From positions 1 through 34,065 of the forward strand of contig CAJMON010000030.1 in NCBI GenBank assembly GCA_905214955.1: a DNA stretch of 34,065 bases. Reading direction: 5' to 3'. The DNA comes from an uncultured bacterium (lineage in GTDB: Bacteria > Bacillota > Clostridia > Lachnospirales > Lachnospiraceae). Positions 22,315 through 31,393 of the stretch are shown piece after piece. The position numbers were made by a program, and so were the translations under genes. The notes beneath the pieces are model-generated. The model was given only the letters and a program-made list of their open reading frames with translations, had not been told where the DNA came from and searched no databases. Numbering within the stretch: position 1 is the stretch's first letter; every line of letters begins with the position of its first letter.

Positions 22315-23904
22315 GTGGCAGACATTACCGATGAAATAAGAAAACGGCGGACTTTTGCAATTATTTCCCACCCGGATGCAGGTAAGACGACTTTGACAGA
22401 AAAATTCCTGCTGTACGGAGGAGCCATCAACATGGCAGGGTCCGTAAAAGGAAAAGCAACCGCAAGACATGCAGTTTCCGACTGGATGGAGATCGAGAAG
22501 GAGAGAGGTATTTCTGTAACTTCTTCTGTACTGCAGTTTAATTATGATGGATACTGTATTAATATTCTGGATACACCAGGACATCAGGATTTCTCAGAGG
22601 ATACGTACCGTACTCTGATGGCGGCAGACTCTGCAGTTATGGTTATTGATGCCTCCAAAGGTGTGGAGGCCCAGACTAGAAAATTGTTTAAAGTCTGTGT
22701 GATGCGGCACATCCCAATTTTTACCTTTATCAATAAAATGGATCGGGATGCCAACGATACTTTTGAACTTCTGGATGATATTGAAAAAGAACTTGGCATT
22801 GCCACCTGTCCCATCAACTGGCCCATCGGTTCCGGAAAGAACTTTAAGGGCGTGTATGAGCGGGGCAGTAAAAAGATTACTGTCTTTTCCGACACAGAAA
22901 AAGGTACAAAAGAAGGTGAAATGCGGGAAATCCCCCTGGATTCTCCAGAATTTGATGAAGTTATAGGAGAATACCAGAAATCCCAGCTGTTAGACGAAAT
23001 TGAATTGCTGGATGGTGCCAGCGCAGAGTTTGACCAGGAGCTGGTAAGCAAAGGAGAGCTTTCACCGGTATTCTTTGGATCTGCCCTGACCAACTTTGGC
23101 GTGGAAATTTTCCTGAAGCATTTCCTTCAGATGACCACATCTCCCCTTGCAAGAAAAGCAGACTGCGGTATTGTGGATCCCATGAAGGAAGAATTCTCTG
23201 CGTTTGTATTTAAAATCCAGGCAAATATGAACAAGGCTCACAGAGACCGCATCGCCTTTATGCGGATCTGCTCCGGAGAATTCGATGCCGGCATGGAAGT
23301 GTACCATGTACAGGGAGACAAGAAAATGCGTCTTTCCCAGCCTCAGCAGATGATGGCACAGGAACGCCACATCGTGGACAAGGCCTATGCAGGAGATATT
23401 ATCGGCGTGTTTGATCCGGGTGTCTTTTCCATTGGAGACACCATCTGTATGCCTGGAAAGAAATTTGCCTATGAAGGAATCCCCACTTTCGCACCGGAGC
23501 ATTTTGCAAGAGTGCGTCAGGTGGATACCATGAAGCGGAAACAGTTTGTCAAGGGAATCACCCAGATTGCCCAGGAAGGTGCCATCCAGATTTTCCAGGA
23601 GTTCCACACTGGTATGGAAGAGATTATTGTGGGCGTGGTGGGTGTTCTGCAGTTTGATGTGCTGAAATATCGTCTGGAAAATGAATACAACGTGGAAATC
23701 CGCATGGACCAGCTTCCTTATGAGTACATCCGCTGGATTGAAAATGAAGAAATCGACATGGATAAGCTGGTAGGAACCTCCGATATGAAGAAGATTTGTG
23801 ACCTGAAAGGCCGCCCACTGCTTCTGTGGGTAAACTCCTGGAGCATTGGTATGACCCTGGATCGGAACAAAGGACTGAAATTGGCAGAATTCGGACGCGC
23901 ATAA
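22315..23904 (+). CDS. prfC: peptide chain release factor 3
   Basis: A 529-aa translational GTPase that removes release factors 1 and 2 from the ribosome after termination. The G motifs are in order: SHPDAGKTT (18-26), the DTPGHQDF switch II and NKMD; the length fits RF3, and the sequence differs from EF-G by lacking domain IV. The GTG start lies eight bases after GGAGG (22302-22306). It has its own promoter and no downstream partner gene; the next gene has its own promoter after an 86-base gap. Confidence 0.95.
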   Translation: MADITDEIRKRRTFAIISHPDAGKTTLTEKFLLYGGAINMAGSVKGKATARHAVSDWMEIEKERGISVTSSVLQFNYDGYCINILDTPGHQDFSEDTYRTLMAADSAVMVIDASKGVEAQTRKLFKVCVMRHIPIFTFINKMDRDANDTFELLDDIEKELGIATCPINWPIGSGKNFKGVYERGSKKITVFSDTEKGTKEGEMREIPLDSPEFDEVIGEYQKSQLLDEIELLDGASAEFDQELVSKGELSPVFFGSALTNFGVEIFLKHFLQMTTSPLARKADCGIVDPMKEEFSAFVFKIQANMNKAHRDRIAFMRICSGEFDAGMEVYHVQGDKKMRLSQPQQMMAQERHIVDKAYAGDIIGVFDPGVFSIGDTICMPGKKFAYEGIPTFAPEHFARVRQVDTMKRKQFVKGITQIAQEGAIQIFQEFHTGMEEIIVGVVGVLQFDVLKYRLENEYNVEIRMDQLPYEYIRWIENEEIDMDKLVGTSDMKKICDLKGRPLLLWVNSWSIGMTLDRNKGLKLAEFGRA

Positions 23905-23916
23905 GGAAAAAGGTGT

Positions 23917-23944
23917 TTGCAAAACTGTATTTTTTTGCTATAAT
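23917..23944 (+). promoter_or_regulatory. sigma-A promoter of the asp23 gene
   Basis: TTGCAA (23917-23922) and a perfect TATAAT (23939-23944), 16 bases apart, with a TGC before the -10. It starts just 12 bases after the prfC stop. Confidence 0.8.
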
Positions 23945-23990
23945 AAATGCAGACAGTCAAAAGCATTGATAAGATACCAGGAGGTATACC

Positions 23991-24377
23991 ATGGGAAAAG
24001 AAGAAAACCAGAATGGATATATGATCCCCGGAGAAGAAGGATTCGGCCAGGTGCAGATCGCAGATGAAGTGGTTGCGATTATTGCAGGACTGGCAGCCAC
24101 AGAAGTGGAAGGCGTGGCCAGCATGGCCGGCAACATCACCAATGAACTGGTGAGCAAGCTGGGGATGAAGAATCTGTCCAAGGGCGTGAAAGTATCTGTG
24201 GAAAACGGCGTGGTAAAGGTAGACCTGACGCTGAACATTGATTATGGATACAGCGTACCGAAGACCAGCGAAAAAGTACAGGAGCGTGTCAAGAGTGCCA
24301 TTGAGAATATGACAGGGCTGACGGTTTCCGATGTGAATATCCGGATCGCCAGCGTGTTCATGGAAAAACAGAAATAG
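23991..24377 (+). CDS. Asp23/Gls24 family envelope stress protein (YqhY-like)
   Basis: A 128-aa small protein with the Asp23 domain (about 18-115): GQVQIADEVVAIIAGLAATEVEGVASM near the front and the closing VNIRIASV strand. In Bacillus subtilis the YqhY member lies next to nusB and the acc genes and affects fatty-acid synthesis. Here it also directly precedes nusB, so YqhY is the best comparison. The start follows CAGGAGG by about seven bases. A hairpin lies between it and nusB. Confidence 0.9.
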   Translation: MGKEENQNGYMIPGEEGFGQVQIADEVVAIIAGLAATEVEGVASMAGNITNELVSKLGMKNLSKGVKVSVENGVVKVDLTLNIDYGYSVPKTSEKVQERVKSAIENMTGLTVSDVNIRIASVFMEKQK

Positions 24378-24392
24378 ACATCTGCGAAAGAG

Positions 24393-24427
24393 AAAGGGGC
24401 TGCCTGCATCTGCGGCAACCCCTTTAT
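24393..24427 (+). terminator. hairpin between asp23 and nusB, partial terminator
   Basis: AAAGGGG (24393-24399) pairs with CCCCTTT (24419-24425), with TGCC/GGCA inside. The T-run is short (TTTAT), so some read-through into nusB is likely. Confidence 0.6.
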
Positions 24428-24478
24428 GCTTATACAGCGCAGGCAGCAAGAGGAAAGCAGAAAGGATAAAACGAACCG

Positions 24479-24874
24479 ATGACAAGAAGAGAACTGAGAG
24501 AACACATCTTTAAACTGCTGTATCTGGCAGAGTTTCATGAGGCAGAAGAGATTCCGGAGCAGATCGGGCTTTATTTTGACAAGCTTGGCGAAGCGAAGGA
24601 TCAGGATCTGACTTATATCCGTACCAAATACGAAAAAATCCTGGAAAAACGGCCGGAAATTGACGAAATGCTGGAGAGCGCATCCAAGGGCTGGAAGGTT
24701 TCCAGAATGGGCCGTGTGGACGTGAGCATTCTGCGCCTGGCCGTTTATGAGCTGAAATACGATGAGGAGATTCCTACCGGTGTGGCCATCAATGAGGCAG
24801 TAGAGCTTGGAAAACAGTACGGCGGAGAGGATACTGCAGGATTTATCAACGGCGTTCTTGGAAAGATCGCATAA
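24479..24874 (+). CDS. nusB: transcription antitermination factor NusB
   Basis: A 131-aa all-helical RNA-binding protein that joins NusE (S10) on boxA RNA and prevents early termination in rRNA operons. It shows the start TRRELREHIFKLLY and the family core RVDVSILRLAVYELKYDEEIPTGVAINEAVELGKQYG (about 80-117). The ribosome site AAAGGA is rather far (12 bases) from the ATG. xseA starts 26 bases later. folD, usually between nusB and xseA in Bacillus, is not here. Confidence 0.95.
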   Translation: MTRRELREHIFKLLYLAEFHEAEEIPEQIGLYFDKLGEAKDQDLTYIRTKYEKILEKRPEIDEMLESASKGWKVSRMGRVDVSILRLAVYELKYDEEIPTGVAINEAVELGKQYGGEDTAGFINGVLGKIA

Positions 24875-24900
24875 GAACTGCCGCGAAAAAGGAGCATTCC

Positions 24901-26208
24901 ATGAAGAATGTATATTCGGTGGGACAGATCAATGCCTATATCAAGAACATGTTTGACCAGGATTTCCTTCTGCGAAACATCTGCATCAAGGGAGAGATTT
25001 CCAACTGCAAATATCATCCTTCCGGACACATTTATTTTTCTATGAAGGACGATGCGGGAACCATTCCCTGTGTGATGTTTGCAGGCGCCAGAAAAGGGCT
25101 GGCTTTCCGCATGAGAGACGGCCAGCAGGTCCTTGTCACCGGCACGGTCAGTGTGTATGAGCGGGACGGACGCTACCAGATGTATGCCAGCAAAATCCAG
25201 CTGGATGGGGAAGGGCTTTTATATGAAAAGTTTCAGGCTCTGAAGGAGGAGCTGGAGGAAATGGGTATGTTTGCACAGGAGTATAAGCGGCCCATTCCCT
25301 TTTATGTTAAGAAGCTTGGCATTGTGACAGCGTCCACCGGTGCGGCTATCCGGGATATCTGCAGCATTGCAAGGCGGAGAAATCCTTTTATCCAGCTGGT
25401 GCTCTATCCGGCCCTGGTGCAGGGAGAAGGGGCAGCAGCAAGCATTGTAAAAGGAATTCAGACCTTGGATGCTTATGGCGTGGATGTTCTGATTGTAGGA
25501 AGGGGCGGAGGCTCCATCGAAGATCTTTGGGCGTTTAACGAGGAAGAAGTGGCCAGGGCGATTTTTGCCTGCCAGACACCGGTGATTTCAGCGGTAGGCC
25601 ATGAGACCGATTTTACCATTGCAGACTTTGTGGCAGACCTGCGGGCCCCCACACCTTCGGCAGCGGCAGAACTGGCCGTGGCGGATGTACGGCTTCTTCT
25701 TGGACAGCTGGATAGCTGTGCCCATCAGTTAAACCGGCTTCTGGAGACAGTGATCCGGGAAAAACGTCAGCGTCTGGCAGGGTATCAGCTGAAAATAGAA
25801 CACAAAAGCCCGGAAAGCCAGATCCGGGAAAAGCGTCAGCACCTGGCAGATCTGGCGGAGGCCATGGGCCGCCTGCTATCAGAAAAGGTAAGCAGTACCA
25901 GGCAGGAACTTGTCCTTTCGGAACGGACTGTGAGACAGCTGATGGAGCGGAATCTTATGGAGAGCCGCCACCGGATGATGCTTTATGTGGAAAAGATGAA
26001 AGGCCTGTCGCCTCTGGAAAAATTAAACCAGGGCTATGCCTGGCTGTCGGATGAGAATGACCAGCGAATCGCAGGAGTTTCCATGGTAAAACCTGGCATG
26101 ACGATTCATGCACAGCTAAAAGACGGAAGCATCCATGCGGTGGTTCAGGATGTGGAAGACCAGGATGTTTTTAAAATGGGATACAAAAGAAAGGAAGGCC
26201 GGACCTGA
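24901..26208 (+). CDS. xseA: exodeoxyribonuclease VII large subunit
   Basis: A 435-aa large subunit of exonuclease VII, which digests single-stranded DNA and works with XseB. The OB-fold N-terminus (about 5-100) reads VGQINAYIK...IKGEISNCKYHPSGHIYFSMKD. The catalytic core has IVTASTGAAIRDI, GRGGGSIEDLWAFNEE, SAVGHETDFTIADFVADLRAPTPSAAAELA. Coiled-coil helices follow (about 260-370). AAAGGAGCATTCC gives a good ribosome site. Its stop TGA overlaps the xseB ATG by one base, which couples the two subunits. Confidence 0.96.
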   Translation: MKNVYSVGQINAYIKNMFDQDFLLRNICIKGEISNCKYHPSGHIYFSMKDDAGTIPCVMFAGARKGLAFRMRDGQQVLVTGTVSVYERDGRYQMYASKIQLDGEGLLYEKFQALKEELEEMGMFAQEYKRPIPFYVKKLGIVTASTGAAIRDICSIARRRNPFIQLVLYPALVQGEGAAASIVKGIQTLDAYGVDVLIVGRGGGSIEDLWAFNEEEVARAIFACQTPVISAVGHETDFTIADFVADLRAPTPSAAAELAVADVRLLLGQLDSCAHQLNRLLETVIREKRQRLAGYQLKIEHKSPESQIREKRQHLADLAEAMGRLLSEKVSSTRQELVLSERTVRQLMERNLMESRHRMMLYVEKMKGLSPLEKLNQGYAWLSDENDQRIAGVSMVKPGMTIHAQLKDGSIHAVVQDVEDQDVFKMGYKRKEGRT

Positions 26209-26426
26209 TGGACAAACGAAAATTGGCCGGGCTGTCTTTGGAAGAGTCTTTTGGACTTTTGGAGGACATCATCGGAAAAATGGAAAGCCGTGAGATCACA
26301 CTGGAAGAGGCATTTGAAAAATATCAGGAAGGCATGGCTCTGTTAAAAAGCTGCAATGAAAAGATCGACCGGGTCGAAAAAAAGATGCTGGTCTTAGGGG
26401 AAAATGGGGAAACGGATGAAATTTAA
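26208..26426 (+). CDS. xseB: exodeoxyribonuclease VII small subunit
   Basis: A 72-aa small subunit of exonuclease VII. The helical hairpin carries the family pattern FGLLEDIIGKMESREITLEEAFEKYQEGMALLKSC. The length is normal. It is translationally coupled to xseA by the ATGA-type overlap, and ispA begins inside its end. Confidence 0.95.
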   Translation: MDKRKLAGLSLEESFGLLEDIIGKMESREITLEEAFEKYQEGMALLKSCNEKIDRVEKKMLVLGENGETDEI

Positions 26427-27303
26427 AGAAGAATTAGCAGTCAGGACGAAACAGGCAGAAGAGGTGATCCGCTCCTTTCTTCCTTTCGAAGAAGGATTTC
26501 AGAAGACACTCTTTGAAGCGATGAATTATAGTATGACGGCAGGGGGGAAGCGGTTAAGACCCATTCTCATGGCATGTGCTTACGAGATGTTCGGCGGCTC
26601 TGGGCGCGTAGCAGAGCCTTTTATGGCAGCCATGGAGATGATCCATACCCATTCTTTGATTCACGATGACCTTCCTGCTATTGACAACGATGAATACCGC
26701 AGAGGGAAAAAGACTACTCATGTGGTGTTCGGGGAAGCCATGGGCATTCTCTCCGGAGACGCCCTGCTAAATTTTGCCTATGAGACCGCCGCCCAGGCAT
26801 TTTTTGTGGAGCCAGAAAACAAAGGAATTGCAAGGGCACTTCAGATCCTTAGCAGAAAAGCCGGGGCTTACGGAATGTTAGGCGGACAGTCTGTGGATGT
26901 CCAGTATGAAGGATGCGGGCCGGACAGAGACCGGTTAGATTTTATTTACCGCTTAAAGACCAGTGCGCTGATTGAAGGATCTTTGATGACGGGAGCGGCT
27001 CTTGCCGGTGCTTCGGAGGACGAAATCGGCACGATGGAAAAGATCGGCCGGGACGTGGGACTGGCCTTCCAGATCCGGGATGATATCCTGGATGTAACCA
27101 GCACCATGGAAGTCCTTGGAAAGCCCATCTTAAGCGATGAAAAGAACCATAAGGCAACTTATGTGACCTTAGAGGGACTGAAAAAAGCAGAAGAAGATGT
27201 TGAAATGATCTCCAAAAGAGCAGTGGAGACCTTGGACAGCCTTTCGGTTTCCCACGTATTTTTGCGGGAGCTGATTCTTTTCCTGGTGAACCGGGAAAAA
27301 TAA
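26416..27303 (+). CDS. ispA: polyprenyl synthetase, probable farnesyl diphosphate synthase
   Basis: A 295-aa trans-prenyltransferase that condenses isopentenyl and allylic diphosphates. It shows GGKRLRPIL (43-51), the first Asp-rich motif DDLPAID (84-90) followed by RRGKKTTH, and the second DDILD motif. Chain length is likely C15, since position and size match IspA, but C20 cannot be excluded. The ATG at 26416 gives the usual N-terminus MKFKEEL and a GGGGA site; ATG 26404 is also possible. It overlaps xseB by 11 bases and feeds on IPP from the pathway opened by dxs just downstream. Confidence 0.9.
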   Translation: MKFKEELAVRTKQAEEVIRSFLPFEEGFQKTLFEAMNYSMTAGGKRLRPILMACAYEMFGGSGRVAEPFMAAMEMIHTHSLIHDDLPAIDNDEYRRGKKTTHVVFGEAMGILSGDALLNFAYETAAQAFFVEPENKGIARALQILSRKAGAYGMLGGQSVDVQYEGCGPDRDRLDFIYRLKTSALIEGSLMTGAALAGASEDEIGTMEKIGRDVGLAFQIRDDILDVTSTMEVLGKPILSDEKNHKATYVTLEGLKKAEEDVEMISKRAVETLDSLSVSHVFLRELILFLVNREK

Positions 27304-27348
27304 AACAAACGAGAAACACGAAAAGATACAGCAGGAGAAGGTGAGCGG

Positions 27349-29232
27349 ATGTACCTGGAAAAGATCAACGAACCAGGGGATGTCAAAAAATTAAATAAAA
27401 AAGAGCTGGAGCTGCTCTGTGGGGAAATCCGGGAGTTCCTGATTGAGAAGATCAGTCAGAACGGCGGCCATTTGGCGTCCAACCTGGGGGTGGTGGAGCT
27501 GACCATTGCGCTGCATCTGGCGCTTGACCTGCCGGGAGATAAGATCATCTGGGATGTGGGACATCAGTCTTATACCCATAAGCTTCTTACCGGGCGCAGG
27601 GAAGGATTTGATACCCTTCGAAAGTACGGCGGAATGAGCGGATTTCCCAAGAGAAAAGAAAGCAAGTGCGATGTATTTGATACTGGACACAGTTCTACCT
27701 CTATTTCCGCAGGTCTTGGATATGTCCGGGCCAGGGAGCTTCTGGGAGAGGATTACAAAGTGGTTTCGGTTATCGGAGACGGCGCTATGACCGGGGGCAT
27801 GGCCTTTGAAGCCCTGAACAATGCCTCAGCAGTGAAGAGCAATTTCATCATTGTACTTAATGACAACCACATGTCGATTTCCGAAAATGTGGGAGGCATG
27901 AGTCAGTACCTTGCCAATATTCGAACCAATGAGGCATATAACGGTCTGAAAAATGGAGTAGCCAATACCCTGAACCGGATTCCGGTGTACGGGGAGAAAA
28001 TGGTGGAGCGTATCCGGAAAACCAAAAGCGGCATCAAGGAGCTTCTGATTCCTGGCATGTATTTTGAAAATATGGGAATCACCTATTTAGGACCGGTGGA
28101 CGGACACAACATTGATCAGCTGGTGAAAAGCTTGAAGCAGGCTCAGAAGATTGAAGGTGCAGTGCTGCTGCATGTAGCTACAAAAAAAGGAAATGGTTAC
28201 GAGCCTGCAGAGCGCCATCCTGCCAGATTTCATGGGGCAGAGCCTTTTGAGATTGAAACAGGTCTTCCAAGCCACAAACGGATCAAGTCCAATTATACCG
28301 ATATTTTTTCTACCGTTATGCGGAAATTCGGAGACCGGGACCCGAAAGTCGTGGCAGTCACGGCGGCCATGCCGGATGGAACCGGATTAAAACGATTCCG
28401 GAACATGTTCCCGGACCGGTTTTTTGATGTGGGCATTGCAGAAGAGCATGCTGTTACCTTTGCAGCAGGGCTGGCAGCGGCAGGCTTAAAGCCGGTGGTG
28501 GCGGTATATTCTTCCTTTTTACAGAGGGCTTACGATCAGATTCTTCACGATGTCTGTATCCAGAATCTCCACGTGGTCTTTGCCATTGACCGGGCAGGAC
28601 TGGTTGGCAGCGACGGGGAGACCCATCAGGGGATTTTTGACCTGTCCTACTTATCCAGCATTCCAAACATGTGCATCATGGCACCGAAAAACAAATGGGA
28701 ACTGTCGGATATGATGAAGTTTGCCGTGAATTACAACGGCCCCATTGCTCTGCGCTATCCAAGAGGGGAAGCCTATGACGGGTTAAAAGAGTTTCGCGCC
28801 CCCATTGAATACGGCAAAAGCGAGCTCCTCTATGATGAAGAGGATATTGCGATTCTGGCTGTGGGCAGCATGGTGAAGACTGCAGAAGAGGTACGTCATG
28901 AACTGCGGGTGCGGGGGTACAGCTGTTCCCTTGTCAATGTCCGGTTTGTGAAACCCATTGACGAAGAACTGCTGATGCAGATTGCAAAGGAACACAGGCT
29001 TGTAGTGACCATGGAAGAAAATGTCCGCACAGGCGGATTTGGAGATCATGTGCTGGAATATTACAATGATATCGGAAGCAGTGTCCGGGTAGTCAATGTG
29101 GCACTGCCGGATGATTATATTGAGCATGGAAATGTGGACGTGCTGCGGCGGGAAACGGGCATTGACGCAGAGACAGTGATCAAACGGATCATTGCAGAAG
29201 TTACGGGAATGGAGAAACAGCAGGAAAAATGA
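27349..29232 (+). CDS. dxs: 1-deoxy-D-xylulose-5-phosphate synthase
   Basis: A 627-aa thiamine diphosphate enzyme, first step of the non-mevalonate isoprenoid pathway (pyruvate plus glyceraldehyde 3-phosphate). It shows DVGHQSYTHKLLTGR, the cofactor motif GDGAMTGGMAFEALNN (about 144-160), and the transketolase GIAEEHAVTFAAGLA motif with its catalytic Glu. The length is as expected. GAGAAGGTGAGCGG precedes the ATG. tlyA begins within its last four bases (ATGA). Confidence 0.97.
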   Translation: MYLEKINEPGDVKKLNKKELELLCGEIREFLIEKISQNGGHLASNLGVVELTIALHLALDLPGDKIIWDVGHQSYTHKLLTGRREGFDTLRKYGGMSGFPKRKESKCDVFDTGHSSTSISAGLGYVRARELLGEDYKVVSVIGDGAMTGGMAFEALNNASAVKSNFIIVLNDNHMSISENVGGMSQYLANIRTNEAYNGLKNGVANTLNRIPVYGEKMVERIRKTKSGIKELLIPGMYFENMGITYLGPVDGHNIDQLVKSLKQAQKIEGAVLLHVATKKGNGYEPAERHPARFHGAEPFEIETGLPSHKRIKSNYTDIFSTVMRKFGDRDPKVVAVTAAMPDGTGLKRFRNMFPDRFFDVGIAEEHAVTFAAGLAAAGLKPVVAVYSSFLQRAYDQILHDVCIQNLHVVFAIDRAGLVGSDGETHQGIFDLSYLSSIPNMCIMAPKNKWELSDMMKFAVNYNGPIALRYPRGEAYDGLKEFRAPIEYGKSELLYDEEDIAILAVGSMVKTAEEVRHELRVRGYSCSLVNVRFVKPIDEELLMQIAKEHRLVVTMEENVRTGGFGDHVLEYYNDIGSSVRVVNVALPDDYIEHGNVDVLRRETGIDAETVIKRIIAEVTGMEKQQEK

Positions 29233-30035
29233 AAGAACGTTTGGATGTACTGATGGTAAAACGTGCCCTGGCATCTTCCAGGGAAAAGGCAAAAGCGATT
29301 ATCATGTCCGGAAATGTGTATGTAGATGGACAGAAAGAAGACAAAGCGGGATCCATGTTCCCGGAAGAAGTCGAGATCGTGGTTCGGGGAAATACGCTGA
29401 AATACGTAAGCCGGGGCGGATTAAAGCTTGAAAAGGCTATGAGCCATTTTGACATTACCCTGGAAGGAAAGGTCTGCATGGATGTGGGTTCTTCCACCGG
29501 AGGATTTACGGACTGTATGCTTCAAAATGGAGCTGTTAAGGTGTATTCTGTGGATGTAGGACATGGCCAGCTGGACTGGAAGCTGCGCCAGGACCCCAGA
29601 GTAGTATGTATGGAAAAGACCAACATCCGGTATGTGACGCCAGATCAGATTGCAGAACGGCCGGATTTTGCTTCCATTGATGTTTCTTTTATTTCCCTGA
29701 CAAAGGTTCTGCTTCCGGTAAGGGAGCTTCTTTCCGAAAACGGGCAGGTAGTATGCTTAATCAAGCCTCAGTTCGAAGCAGGAAGAGAAAAGGTTGGGAA
29801 AAAGGGCGTTGTCAGGGATAAAGCCGTGCATCTTGAGGTCATCGAAAAGGTCATCGCTTACGCCGGAAGCATCTGGTATGAAGTGAAGAACCTGGAATTT
29901 TCTCCCATCAAGGGGCCGGAAGGAAATATTGAATACCTGCTTCACCTTCAGAAACAGACGGAAGGCTATGTACAGGAGACATTTCCGGTAGATCCGGCAA
30001 AAACAGTAGAAGAGGCGCATAGTACGCTGGATTAA
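29229..30035 (+). CDS. tlyA: TlyA family rRNA 2'-O-methyltransferase
   Basis: A 268-aa protein with an S4 RNA-binding domain (about 3-62) and a Rossmann methyltransferase domain whose SAM motif is MDVGSSTGGFTDCML (about 82-96). Studied TlyA proteins methylate ribose of 16S and/or 23S rRNA; the haemolysin label is historical. The ATGA overlap with dxs and the four-base gap to nadK show tight operon packing. Confidence 0.93.
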   Translation: MKERLDVLMVKRALASSREKAKAIIMSGNVYVDGQKEDKAGSMFPEEVEIVVRGNTLKYVSRGGLKLEKAMSHFDITLEGKVCMDVGSSTGGFTDCMLQNGAVKVYSVDVGHGQLDWKLRQDPRVVCMEKTNIRYVTPDQIAERPDFASIDVSFISLTKVLLPVRELLSENGQVVCLIKPQFEAGREKVGKKGVVRDKAVHLEVIEKVIAYAGSIWYEVKNLEFSPIKGPEGNIEYLLHLQKQTEGYVQETFPVDPAKTVEEAHSTLD

Positions 30036-30039
30036 TGCC

Positions 30040-30900
30040 ATGAATACGTTTTATATTATCACAAATGAACAGAAAGATCCGGGATTTCGGGTGACTACGC
30101 AGATTCAGAAGTATCTGTCTGAAAAAGGGGCCCGCTGTCTGGTTCCGGATCATACCAAAAGAAATGGAATGGTTTCCTACAAGTATACCGATGCCAGCCA
30201 GATCCCGGAAGATACCCAGTGTGTTCTGGTGATCGGAGGAGACGGGACGCTTCTGCAGGCTTCCAGAGACCTGCAGGAGAAAAACATCCCACTTCTTGGC
30301 ATCAATATGGGAACCCTTGGATACCTTGCGGAAATCGAGGAATCCGGTGTGCGGGACGCACTGGACAAGCTTCTGGCAGATGAATATGTGGTGGAAGAAC
30401 GGATGATGTTAGAGGGAGCAGCTTTTCACAATGGAAAGCAGATCCTTCAGGACATTGCCTTAAACGACATTGTCATCGGCCGCCAGGGACGGCTTCGGAT
30501 TCTGGATTTTCGGGTTTATGTAAATGGGGAATTTTTAAATGCCAGCAGTGCAGACGGGATTATTTTATCCACGCCCACCGGCTCTACGGGGTACAGCCTT
30601 TCTGTGGGAGGGCCCATTGTGTCGCCGGAAGCATCGCTGATTTTGATTTCACACATTGCTCCCCATACGTTAAATAACAGGAGCATTGTGCTGCCGGAGG
30701 ATGCAAGAATCACGGTAGAAGCGGCGCCGGGACACACCGGTGCGGGAGAAGGAGCAGAGGTGGTCTTTGACGGAGATACTTCCGTCCATCTGGATGTGGG
30801 AGATACCGTGGAAATCCGCAAATCTTCCAAGGTAACAAGACTGCTGAAGATCAATAACATCAGTTTTCTGGAGGTTCTCCGGAAAAAGATGAATGGATGA
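30040..30900 (+). CDS. nadK: NAD kinase
   Basis: A 286-aa enzyme that phosphorylates NAD to NADP. It shows the GGDGT motif (66-70), NMGTLGYLAE, ALNDIVIG, and the glycine-rich TPTGSTGYSLSVGGPIV. A position between tlyA and argR is not the Bacillus subtilis arrangement, but looks natural here: it starts four bases after tlyA and leads closely into argR. Confidence 0.96.
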   Translation: MNTFYIITNEQKDPGFRVTTQIQKYLSEKGARCLVPDHTKRNGMVSYKYTDASQIPEDTQCVLVIGGDGTLLQASRDLQEKNIPLLGINMGTLGYLAEIEESGVRDALDKLLADEYVVEERMMLEGAAFHNGKQILQDIALNDIVIGRQGRLRILDFRVYVNGEFLNASSADGIILSTPTGSTGYSLSVGGPIVSPEASLILISHIAPHTLNNRSIVLPEDARITVEAAPGHTGAGEGAEVVFDGDTSVHLDVGDTVEIRKSSKVTRLLKINNISFLEVLRKKMNG

Positions 30901-30937
30901 AGAAAAATACACCAAGAAAAAGGAGACAGGGCGTAAC

Positions 30938-31390
30938 ATGAAACTGGAACGACATGCGAAAATTCTGGAACTGATCGGACGCTATGAGGTAGAAACCCAG
31001 GAAGAACTGGCAGATTTGTTGAACAGGCAGGGATTTCAGGTGACTCAGGCCACAGTATCCAGAGATATCCGGGAGCTGAAACTGACCAAAATCGCACTGG
31101 ATGGGGGAAAGCAGAAGTATGCAGTGATGCACGCCCACAGCTCTAACCTGAATGAAAAATATCTTCGAATTTTAAAAGACGGATTTTCTTCCATGACCAT
31201 GGCACAGAACATTCTAGTGGTAAAGACGGTATCCGGTATGGCCATGGCAGTGGCAGCGGCTTTGGATGCCATGAACTGGTCCGAGATTGCCGGCTGTATT
31301 GCCGGGGATGACACCATCATGTGTGCCGTGCACAGCGTGGATGAAACACTGGTTGTTATGGAAAAGATCCGGAAAATCATAGGAGAGTAA
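30938..31390 (+). CDS. argR: arginine repressor ArgR/AhrC
   Basis: A 150-aa regulator that senses arginine and controls arginine synthesis and breakdown genes. The N-terminal winged helix (about 1-60) has TQEELADLL and the recognition helix TQATVSRDIRELKL; the C-terminal oligomerisation and arginine domain has AGDDTIM. I chose ATG 30938 because it gives the standard ArgR length and N-terminus; the frame is open back to ATG 30893, overlapping nadK. AAGGAG lies 12 bases upstream. No ARG box or arginine gene is evident in this window. Confidence 0.92.
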   Translation: MKLERHAKILELIGRYEVETQEELADLLNRQGFQVTQATVSRDIRELKLTKIALDGGKQKYAVMHAHSSNLNEKYLRILKDGFSSMTMAQNILVVKTVSGMAMAVAAALDAMNWSEIAGCIAGDDTIMCAVHSVDETLVVMEKIRKIIGE

Positions 31391-31393
31391 CGG

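Noticed and set aside
23062..23922. A 286-codon reverse frame across prfC, and a similar one at 23718-24485
   Set aside because: Both are opposite well-conserved genes (prfC, asp23) with no sensible protein pattern or start signals.
29229..30035. Haemolysin function for TlyA
   Set aside because: S4 plus SAM methyltransferase motifs indicate rRNA methylation; the haemolysin name is historical.
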